From Porodaedalea pini (Eukaryota; Basidiomycota; Agaricomycetes; Hymenochaetales; Hymenochaetaceae): a stretch of 64,000 nucleotides of DNA. Below the pieces are notes generated by a model. It was not told the DNA's origin. It saw nothing but the letters and a program-made list of their open reading frames with translations, and made no database searches. The DNA lies in assembly GCA_002794775.1 (NCBI GenBank), contig NBAY01000046.1, positions 62,001 through 126,000 on the forward strand. The letters are read 5' to 3'. Within the stretch, counting starts at the first letter, position 1, and every line of letters begins with the position of its first letter. The translations under genes were made by a program, and so were the position numbers. This document shows, piece after piece, positions 47,901-56,700 of the stretch.

Positions 47901-48619
47901 CAAACACCGGACGTCACCCTATGAGCTTCGACACCGTACGAACTTCCTCTGCCAACATGTCGGCGGAAGAATTCGCCAAGCACATCAAGGAGACTCATCG
48001 CGTTGCTAAGGACAATCTAGTCAAGGCAGCAGAGGACATGAAGCGCTACCATGACCGGACAGCAGGAGCTTCGGTGGAGTACAAGGCTGGAGACAAAGTC
48101 TTCCTTGACGGGCGAAACATCAGTACGGACTCGCCGACGAAGAAACTCGCAGACAAATGGTACGGCCCCTTTGACATCGTCGACAAGGTAGGAGCGAGCG
48201 CGTACAAGCTCAAACTCCCGAAGCGATGGAAAAAGGTCCACCCTGTCTTCAACGAAGCCCTGTTGAAACCCGCCGTCGAACCGTCCTTTGAAAGCCAGAA
48301 GCAACCGCCGCCGCCGCCGCCAGACATCGTCGACAACGAGGAGGAATACGAACTCGAGGAAGTCTTAGACTCACGTCTGCACCGAGGGAAACTACAGTAC
48401 CTTGTCAAGTGGGTCGGCTACAATGAACCTACTTGGCAGCCTGAGACGGACTTCGGCGAGAACGCGAAGGAGGCGATCGCTGAGTTCTACCTCAAACATC
48501 CCGGTGCACCTCGGAAACTCGACATCCCTCGTCAACGACTCCGTCCGCTCTTCGTCGACACCGAGCCTGACGACCGCGATCATGGTTGGTCGGGACGTCC
48601 AACCTTGAAAGGGGGGTAA
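44972..48619 (+). CDS. E5 Pol polyprotein, 1,215 codons, fully open
   Basis: Same length to the codon as E2 pol. Protease [11 protein letters not shown] (about 45253), RT YLDD (about 46227), RNase [11 protein letters not shown] (about 46870), integrase zinc finger GCNRCQ (about 47370), DDE residues in TVDLIGE, HDRGTQFDA and ERVNQELEQ, the GPY/F motif, and a chromodomain at about 48340-48510. The reading frame ends at TAA 48617-48619, directly before the 3' LTR, and overlaps the polypurine tract gaaaggggggtaa. Enzymes could act in trans, but its own gag is broken. Confidence 0.95.
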   Translation, partial: FCEWSGVAIGATDREEQETSNPDPLKYNQPFVQYVDANNVDGFPDYEVSTGVNKNEEYEQLFMRGTGGRQLDLLLTVEHEIAGEAREVDAHALVDSGCTGSCIDVRFVERYGLETKRYIRPLVVLNADGTHNEAGLIEEYVDVELMIGRHREKIVLAVTSLASSNIFLGYDWLRRHNPEVDWKTGSIEFTRCPEECAIEREPVEDLGEVKKVVEQMRRVSEMRMDKTSWPAYLNDYADVFSEKGFEKLPEHRPWDHVIDLKPDFKPSDCKIYPLTPTEQQSLKDFLDENLKSGRIRRSISPMASPFFFIKKADKSLRPIQDYRKLNDGTIKNKYPLPLIDELVDKVKKAKYITKLDLRWGYYNIRIREGDEWKAAFRTNMGLFEPTVMFFGLCNAPATFQAFVNHIFKDLIYANLIIVYLDDILILSETIEEHIDTSRRVLQILRENGLYLKPEKCEFDAKVVKYLGHIIGNGEIRADPAKTEAIANWPVPRNLKELQQFLGMGNWLRRFIKDYSKVVRPLTSLTGKKDWVWETEQQEAFEELRRCLCSPPVLAIANDEGPFRVEADSSNFALGGVLLQKQEGKWRVIAYRSEALEPAERNYEIYDKEMLAIVSALKEWRQYLLGARHKIEIWSDHANLTYFRSAQKLSYRQARWRTELEEFDFHLEHKSGKTMGKADLLSRKAGYDQGKDDNDGVVFIKEKWLNRGVVRTSRDEMLERVGEAQRAQDESERPTNMVKVDGLWRMKGKVYVPSTMKEAVLREYHDSTLAGHPGSSKTVELVRRDFWWASMFSDVRTYVRGCNRCQRTKALRTSRSRPLHPNAIPEGPWEIVTVDLIGELPDSKGHNAICVFVDRFSKQMHAIPTTTKLSAEGMAQLYRDHVFRLHGLPKKIIHDRGTQFDASMMKELYKLLHIEGNPSMAYHPQMDGQTERVNQELEQYLRLFVDHRQSDWKDWLPLAEFAYNNREHSATRMSPFYANTGRHPMSFDTVRTSSANMSAEEFAKHIKETHRVAKDNLVKAAEDMKRYHDRTAGASVEYKAGDKVFLDGRNISTDSPTKKLADKWYGPFDIVDKVGASAYKLKLPKRWKKVHPVFNEALLKPAVEPSFESQKQPPPPPPDIVDNEEEYELEEVLDSRLHRGKLQYLVKWVGYNEPTWQPETDFGENAKEAIAEFYLKHPGAPRKLDIPRQRLRPLFVDTEPDDRDHGWSGRPTLKGG

Positions 48620-49037
48620 TGTTAGAACCTGAACTTTCACCTTTTCCTTTATTTTCCCTTTTACCATTTCCTTTATTATATTCGTCCTTTTCATTATATT
48701 TACCCATCTTACACAATCATTCCCACACTACCTTCATTCGTCCCATTCCCACTCGTTATGTAATGTTAGGTAATATAGTCTCACGGTCGTCGCTATATAA
48801 GGTCTCAGGAATCGCATGAACTCCTTGTTCTGCTTTTCCTCTTACCTCCACGACGACCTAGGTGAGACTCGTCCCCCTTGTATTAGTTTAGACTTGTATT
48901 AATCCTCTTACCTCCGCGACGACCTAGCCTGAGTAAGCGTGTCCCGAGTCTACGCTCGAGTATAGCACGTCCCAGACGACAGTCAGCCGAGGCCTGCCCA
49001 GTCCGAGTCGTCTCCCGGGCTCCCGCCTAACACTTTG

Positions 49038-49483
49038 AAATTGTCAACAAGGTGGGCGCAAGCGCATACAAGCTCAAACTCCCCAAGCGATGGAAGAAAG
49101 TCCACCCTGTCTTCAATGAAGCCCTGTTGAAACCCACTGTCAAACCATCTTTCAAAAGCCAGAAACAACCTCCACCGCTGCTACCCGACATCGTTGACAA
49201 TGAGGAAGAATACAAGGTTCAGGAGATCATCGACTCACGTCTGCACCGAAGGAAACTACAGTACCTCATCAAGTGGGTCGGGTACAACAAACTGACTTGG
49301 CAGCCGGAGACAGACTTTGGCGAGAATGCAAAGGAGGTGATCGCTGATTTCTATCGAAAACATCCCAGCGCTCCTCGAAAACTCAACATTCCACGCCAAC
49401 GACTTCGCCCACTCTTCGTTGACACCAGGCCAAATGACCATGATCTTGGTTGGTCGGGACGCCCAACCTTGAGGGGGGGGTAA
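49038..49483 (+). pseudogene. E3 pol, C-terminal part (GPY/F end and chromodomain)
   Basis: Resumes after the E5 duplication with FEIVNKVGASAYKLKLPKRW, then the chromodomain EEYKVQEIIDSRLHRRKLQY, and ends at the polypurine tract and TAA next to the LTR at 49484. This segment is open. Confidence 0.88.
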
Positions 49484-49909
49484 TGTCAGGACTCGAACTC
49501 TTCCTTTCCTTTATTTTTCCTTTTTTATCATTTCATTTTTTTTAATCACTCCTTTTCATTACATTTAATCATCTTTCCAATCATTTCCCACACTCCCTTC
49601 ACACGACCTTCATTCATTCCATTACCATTCATTTATGTAATGTTAGGTAATATAGTCTCACGGTCGCCGCTATATAAGGTCTCAGGAATTGCAGGAACTC
49701 CTTGTTCTGCTTTTCCTCTTACCTCCATGACGACCTAGGTGAGACTCGTCCCCCCTGTATTAGTGTATATTGTATTAATCCTCTTACCTCCGTGATGACC
49801 TAGTCTGAGCACAGCATGTCCCGAGTCGCCACTTGAGTATAGCACGTCCCAGATGACAGTCAGCCAAGGCCTGCCCAGTCCAAGCCGTCTCCCGGACTCC
49901 TGCCTAACA
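49484..49909 (+). mobile_element. E3 3' LTR (426 bp)
   Basis: TGTCAGG...CCTAACA. Directly followed by ttaat (49910-49914), which is the target duplication of E1, not of E3. Confidence 0.9.
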
Positions 49910-49914
49910 TTAAT

Positions 49915-50044
49915 CCTCTTACCTCTGTGATGACCTAGCCTGAGTACAGCATGTCCCAAGTCCCCGCTCGAGTATAGCACGTCCCAGACGACAGTCAGCC
50001 GAGGCCTGCCCAGTCTGAGTCATCTCCTGGACTCCTGCCTAACA
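49915..50044 (+). mobile_element. E0 solo LTR, right part
   Basis: Continues the E0 LTR from 14507 (cctcttacctctgtgatg ...) and ends CCTAACA, followed by the duplication aaatc. Confidence 0.85.
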
Positions 50045-50134
50045 AAATCCTTGAAAATGTGGTCTAAATACTTTAACTTGTCTCAACATCATTTCAATAT
50101 TAATAGTGAGCTCATTGTGTAAATTCAATTATCT

Positions 50135-50902
50135 CTGGGCTATCCCTGGATTATTATCTCTGGGCCATCCCTGAGTTATTATCTCTGGGCTATCCCTCTG
50201 TAAACATCTGGGCTATCCCTATGAAATTATGTCTGGGCTATCCCTGGGTTATTATCTATGAGCTATCCCCATAGATATGAGATACATATACTTATCAGTT
50301 AAAGTCATTCCTAGGTATTCTAAATCATAATAATCAAGAACATGGGTGTATTCTATAAATTACAGAGGCTTAATACTCTGTTGTTATCACTGAGGTCATC
50401 ATTTCTCAAAGTTCTACTTGTGGTCATGCTATATAGAGATTAAAAGAGGACTTTCCTTATATTCAAAGCTAGAGATGTGTAGCCATATCATATCTGTTGT
50501 CATACAAATATCCAGTGAAGCTGAATCTATGATAATATTCACAGAGTAGCAACTGTTTAGTATGTATAAAGTGGCCATGCACAAGGCCAAGCATTAAATG
50601 CATCACAACTGTTCAAAACTAACATGGAATTGCTAATTTAAGCCCTAAAATATCAATTTTTTAGTATAAAACTAGGTTGAAATTACCTGGGGAAATCCCA
50701 GTGAAAAGTCCCCCTGGCACCCAGTGACAACAGAGGGACAGCCCTATGGTAACTGTGCTAATAGGTATTAACTTACAGGAATATCCCCTGTCCTGGGACA
50801 TCCCAGACTATATATATACATATCAGGACAGGCACCTTTAGGTGTAACTCAATTGGGCCAAGTTACACCTAAGAGGTCTGGGTAAAAGGGGTACCTGAAG
50901 TG
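50135..50902 (-). repeat. Right terminal inverted repeat of the foldback-like element
   Basis: Reverse complement of 12946-13688, ending cctgaagtg at 50902. It has one extra copy of the ctgggctatccc unit compared with the left side. No direct duplication is seen between the outer flanks (catacat on the left, ccaaaaa on the right). Confidence 0.85.
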
Positions 50903-51229
50903 CCAAAAATCTGCAAAAAGTTATATTCACTTATATTCTAACAAAAATTTGATAACCGATTGTATGCGAATATAAGCTGAAAATATCCGAATATAAATCC
51001 AGCCGAAGCAGTTATCATCTCCATAAGCGAAACAAATTCCGTGCAAATTTTTGTGATGGCATGAAAATGCGCGATCACGTGCTATGCCAACGCCTCTGAC
51101 TACATGGAGATATGGAGTGGCGTCTTCAAGTTCTCAACATAAAGCCCTCACGATCCCTGTCAATGCTCATGCACTCGCGCCCCCGAAGTACGCCCACGTC
51201 TTACACTGGCAGAGCCAGCGGCCGCTTCG
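50903..51229. promoter_or_regulatory. Upstream region of the TRK gene
   Basis: 327 bp of unique sequence; the last ~100 bp are shared with the truncated TRK copy. aacataaagccc near 51136 may include a weak TATA element. Confidence 0.45.
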
Positions 51230-54200
51230 ATGGCCAAGCTCAAACTCTGGTGGTCCAAGATCAAGGATAACCTCAACTTCTTCCGTATCCACGTCCTCTT
51301 CGTGTGCGTAGAGCTCTTGCAGATGTCATCCGTCACCTCGAACAACCCTGATATGTGTTTCATTTCACAGTACTTTCACGCCCCTCGTTTTCTCTGCGAT
51401 ATTCTACGCGGCCAATGGCGAGAACCACATTAAGTACATTGATGCGCTGTTCAGCTGCTTTAGCGCCATCACCATGTGCGGGCTCCTCACCATCGAATTG
51501 AGCGCGGTCACGGGCTTTCAGCAGGCTATTCTCTTTGTGCAGGCTGCTATAGGCAATCCGGTATGTGCTCTCGTGCCTTTCAACCATGCGCCAAGCACCA
51601 GATCTATCTGACCAACTGTTTGGCCGACCGTCTTGCATCCAAATGAACATTGAAGGTGGTCGTATCATGGGTGATGGTCTACATCAGAAGGTGCGTTCTA
51701 TTTTCAGCGCTCTGTCCTCCCCCTACTCGTAGCCCACGCTGATAAAACACGATGTGTGTCAGACGGTATTTTAATAAAAGACTGAAGTACATTGTCGAGG
51801 CGGAGATTGCGAAGCGCAAGGCGCTCGCGGAACAAGGAGCCCTCGAAGAAGGAGAAGGAGATGAGGGAGGAGGAAGGTTGTTGAGGCGATTGACACGTGC
51901 GTTTACGATTCACCCAACGGCACAGGGTGGCGACAAGAGCGAAAATGCGAACGGGGAAGGAGGAGTTGAGAAGAGGACGAGGCGGCCCGCTCTCAGCGCG
52001 CGAAAGGCACAGGGCGATGTCCACCCCGAGACGCCGAGACGCATCGACCCGAGATTTTGGGTGACGGAGAGCTCAGACGCAGCGCCCGAGTGGCCCTCGC
52101 AGGCGAGTACTCTACGAAACGACAGCAACAACAGCCCTACGGGTAGGCTCGCGCAGACTCGTACGGTGGGCTTCCAGATGCCCAAGCAGGAGCGTGTGAC
52201 TAAAGGGCGCGTAACCGCGTCCCTCGCCGGCGCCGACGGCTACTTCGGACTGCGAGTCGAGAGCCCCGGTGTATCGAGTAGCTACCAACCTTCTACGGGT
52301 ATCATCCACGACGACCGGAGTACGTTTCTTTCCTTCCTTCCCTCTTCCCTTCTCTACCTTCCCTTCCCTTCTTTATTCCGAGAGATATCCTCTAATGGTT
52401 TATTTTTAACAGCGTACATACCTCCAGGCGGCGCCCCCCTTCGCCGACGCACCACCGTCTGGATGCAGCACACACAGCGAAACGATGATGACGGCTCCAC
52501 CACTCAAGAACAGGCGACGGTGACGGCGAAGAACAGGGGATACGGCGGCTTCCCGTACCCCACGACTCTGCTTTACCGCCTCCTCCGCAAGGTCTTCCCG
52601 AGCGTGCGTCGCAGCTTCGAGCGCATAGCGACGCTTCTTCCATGGCGCACGCGCACACGGACGATGATGTCGAATGCACATGATGCGTGGTCCGAGAGTG
52701 AGAGAAAGGAGCAAGAGGGTCGGATAAACCCCGTGAAGTATTTCTCCGACTCGTTCATTGCGCTAATCGGACGGAACTCCAAGTTCTACTCGCTTACGGA
52801 GGAGAGTCTGGAGGAGCTGGGAGGCGTGGAGTATAGGGCGCTGAATGCGCTCCTTTGGATACTCGCGTGCGTGAGTAAATCACTCTCCTCTTCGCAATTC
52901 CGTACTCGTACTCAGACATATCCTGACCTAACAAAATAAGTACCACTTCCTAGTTCAACTCCTCTCCTTCACGATCATCGCACCCTACATGTCCATCCCG
53001 CGCTGGGCCCCCGATTTCGCGCCGCCGAACCTGCACCGGCACGTGCCCCCGGTGTGGTACGCGGCGTTCCAGGTCGTGTCGGCCTACACGACGACGGGCA
53101 TGTCGCTGGTGGACCAGTCGATGGTCCCATTCCAGGAGGCGTATCCCTTGATTTTCGTGTGCTTGTTTTTGATTTTGGCGGGGAATTTGGCGTTTGTGAG
53201 TGTGCTTTTTTTTCTGTTGGAGGTTGAAACTGATTGAAGGGTGAATATATATAGCCTATCTTGTGAGTTCTTTCTACATAGTATAGTACAATCATTGAGG
53301 GAGCTGAGCACGATTTATGGGATTATTCAGCCTTCGATTCTTCATGTGAGTTCTCCATTTAAAAAAAAATCAGTATAAACCACTGAACTAGACTGTTTCA
53401 GCTGGTCTATCATGAAGCTCATGCGGAACACGCGCCTCAACGAAACATTGCACTTCCTACTCGACCACCCGCGCCGATGCTACATCTATCTCTTCCCATC
53501 ACAGCAAACGTGGCTCCTCCTGGGTATTGTTCTCTTGCTCAAGTACGTGGCATTACTCCTTTCTTTCTGTCGTCCACGCCTCTCCTACTTCCAAGATCGC
53601 AACATATTCAACACACTTACACCTGTATCATTTAAACTTGAAGCTGCATAGACTGGCTCTTCTTCCTGATCCTGAATATCGGCGAGTCGACATTCGAGGC
53701 CATTCCGCTTGGTGTGCGCTTCGCGATTGGGGTGCTGCAGGCGACATCCGTGAGGGCGGCGGGGTTCGCGACTACATCGCTGTCGAGCCTCGCGCCTGCT
53801 CTGCAGTAAGTGAACCTCTCAGCACCGGATTACGAAGATTGAGGGACTGACTGGATGTTTGTACCGTTTAGGGTGTTGTATGTGATCGTGATGTATCTTG
53901 GTGTTTGTGAGTCGATTTTGCTCCTCTATCCTATCCAAGTTTCTTAAACATCTATTCAGATCCCATCGCTCTGAGGTAATTAACCAAGTCCGGCGCGATT
54001 TTCGATACTCATGATTGATTATATAAAATTCAACCTGAAGTGTCCATGCAACGAACGTCTACGAAGAGAAATCGCTCGGCGTCTTCGACGAAGATGAAGA
54101 GGACAAGAGCGATGAAGAGCCGAAGGTGGAAGGATCCGAGGTCGCTTCGTACGGCAGATATATCGTGTGGCATGCGCGAAGGCAGCTGGCTTTTGGTGAG

Positions 54201-54841
54201 TGCCCTTCCCAATCACTATCAAGCGAACCAACTTTTTCTGATCAGCTAGGTACTAGATATGTGGTGGCTAGGCCTGGCTCTGTTCTTCGTCTGCATCATT
54301 GAGCGGAGCAAGATTCAGAATCAAGAGAACTTTGAGTGGTTTACTGTTTTTACTATCAGTTCGTGTCGTTCTATTTCTATCCTATTTTTTATACGGGCCA
54401 GACGCTCTAACTCACATGCGCCACCTCATAGTCTTCGAGATCATTTCTGCTTACTCTGTTGTAGGGATTAGTCTGGGAGTACCCTACGTAAGTAAAACTT
54501 TTCTAAATGCTAAACTCCTAAAACGTCTCACCTCCGACCTTCCCCCCCCCCCCCCTCCCACCTTATCCGTTAACGATCCGCAGGCAAACTTCTCTTTCTC
54601 CGGCGCTCTGACGCCTCTCTCGAAGCTCATCATGATCGCCGTTATGCTCCGCGGCCGACACCGCGGGCTGCCCGTCGCCATCGACCGCGCGGTAATGCTC
54701 CCGTTTGAGTTCAAGAAGGCTGGGTGGGGTGCCGCCGCTGGGGAGGACGAACAGGGTGGCGAAGGCGATGGGATTTCCGTTATTAATGGTATTATTGGTG
54801 AGGATGGCAATGTTGGTAAGATGTCGAGGAAAGAGGGTTGA
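51230..54841 (+). CDS. TRK1: TRK-type high-affinity potassium transporter, 838 aa
   Basis: Plasma-membrane K+ uptake protein of the fungal TRK/KtrB/HKT superfamily. Sixteen exons: 51230-51303, 51371-51560, 51656-51690, 51763-52319, 52413-52870, 52941-53195, 53255-53262, 53331-53345, 53402-53542, 53644-53805, 53872-53906, 53960-53975, 54041-54195, 54257-54358, 54432-54487, 54584-54841; total 2,517 nt, in frame. Four membrane-pore-membrane units are visible with filter glycines in ITMCGL, TTTGMS, RAAGFAT and SVVGIS. A long hydrophilic loop (about residues 105-410) separates units 1 and 2, as in yeast TRK1. Family blocks: NLAFPIFLRFFIWS, FLLDHPRRCYIYLFP, ATNVYEEKSLG and RGRHRGLPVAIDRAV. The first filter has Cys where Thr is usual before Gly. 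A truncated duplicate lies 39.5 kb upstream in the same direction. Confidence 0.93.
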
Positions 54842-56700
54842 TAGGTACTCCCGTGTCAGAGGGGCTTGGACGACCACGGTGGTGGATTCCTGATGCGATG
54901 TGGCGATACTGGTGCCGGTGGCAGCGATTTTTCTGGTTTATACCTCCACTTTTCCTTCTCATCCTACATAGGAGATATATGGAGCCTAGTTTTTATTCAT
55001 TCTTACACTCAGCCGTTATCAATATTAATAGGTTCTTTAATCTGCCTTCAAGTTTGGAAGTCATTATTTATAAAATGAAGGGACTTTTCATGGCCAATTT
55101 GAGCAAATGGGAGAGTTACTAAGGGCCAGGAGTCACAATGTGAACGGGGAGTTGAAGTCGTTGGCACGTTCACGGTGAACAAAAGTGAGGCTTAGCCATG
55201 CATTCCCGTCGAATACATATGGAGCAGCAAAGCAACGGCCTGTGAGCCGCGAAAGTCGAGATTGTTCTGCAGAGCCTCCTCGCAGTGGCCTACAGAAACC
55301 GAGATGCATTGCCTCTTGCGATCGAAACTCATCAGATGGAACCAATGAGATCATGAGAGCTAGAAGTGCAGTTTGACATCATCGTCGCCGAGTGCGACCT
55401 CAGAAATGAGATTTCTCCATATGCAGATGAAAGGGCACTTGTCCTTTCACCGTCTCTTGATTTCATTTCACGTCGTCCAGCGGGAGACGGTGATGAGGGT
55501 GGTGTCATAGTTGCTACAAGGACGCTCTCCAGCTGAAGCTCGTAGTTGTCGAGACAAAGCGTTACTAAACAGAAAGGGATTCTTTTCCTGATGTCTCGCA
55601 GCTCATACAGTTTTTCAACTGAGGAGGACGGGCGTTTGAGAACTCGACTTAGCACAAGAAACCTTGTCTGATTCGGTGGCCCTTCTGACGTTCTGACGGA
55701 GCATTGCCGAATCGTGGCATTGCTCCTTCTCAATCAAAGTCAATCAGGCCGTTCAATACACAGAGCATTGACCCTTGAGCTTGGCATTGTCATCAACACC
55801 TCGACCCTTCTGAAACGCATTGACAGTGATGGATTCCATTTTTACTTGCAAGAGAAAAGGAACCCGCCGAGTTGTGTGCGTAAATCGGTTCAGACGTCCA
55901 TTTCGACGACTGAAGATCAGCAGAATCCAGAGGAAGGAGGTGGTAGACGATCGAGATGATCAGCAAGCCGGGTCCAGATTCTTCGTATCAGACGATTGTG
56001 TGGACGTTCGGACAGCAAACGTGCAGTGAGGTCGTCATGGTAAGAGGAAGAGTGTAAAAAAGGGATAGGTATGCCGGGCGCGTCCTCACAGCAAAAGGAA
56101 GGTGAGAGGACCCCGAATGTTGCATTTCGATACAAATGCGAAAAAAATAGTGGGAAACGCAATGATAACAAAAAAAGGACCTACACGTTAGAGCAGCCGA
56201 TGTATTATCTTGAGCGAGTAATTATTGAGCAAAGTGTGAAGTTGAGGATGGATGTTGGAAGCGTAGAGGGGTGTCCGAAGTCACGGCTCATCAGTTTCAA
56301 GTTCTTGCGACCTAAGCGGCCCAGCGCGCAGGCTCAGGCTCCCGCGCACTTTTTCATTATTCGCAGAATCCGCTCTTCTTTCATCTTCGCTCGTCGCGGT
56401 GACAGATAAAGACTACAACATGCGCTCTTTCCCGTCCTTTTGCCCCCCTCTCAGGCCGTCGCCTACCAACTCGGAGTCGTCCCCCCAAGTATACTTTCGC
56501 TCGTCCTTCGTTCGTTTCCTGTCTTTCTTCTTTGTTCTCGATTCCATAACTCGAAGTTGTTCGCTGGCTGGACCTTTCTTGAGGAGACTGGATTCCTCTC
56601 GGACCTTTTCCCCTTTCAATTGAATCCTCAATAAATTTGTTTGGACTCAAGCGCTTCTCCTAGGCCTTGGGCGCCAAAGCAACCGTGACCTTGCCCAGCA
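54842..56700. other. 1.86-kb intergenic region, no confident gene
   Basis: A frame at 55714-55959 reads SQSGRSIHRALTLELGI...TSTLLKRID, loosely like the helix-turn-helix part of a Tc1-type transposase, but no catalytic motif follows. The right third (56330-56600) is a pyrimidine-rich promoter-like tract before the next gene. Confidence 0.35.

Larger units (their letters stand above)
42792..49032 (+). mobile_element. E5, young gypsy chromovirus (6,241 bp) with one gag frameshift
   Basis: LTRs 42792-43204 and 48620-49032, both 413 bp, with about two differences. Target duplication ctttg (42787-42791, 49033-49037). Pol is completely open; gag has lost one base. Sequence is nearly identical to E2, so both are recent. 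Confidence 0.95.

Noticed and set aside
54488..54583. Coding through the poly-C tract of the TRK gene
   Set aside because: GTAAGT and GATCCGCAG borders and phase show that it is an intron.
55714..55959. Transposase helix-turn-helix fragment
   Set aside because: Only loosely similar and no DDE motif follows; noted in the gap entry but not called.
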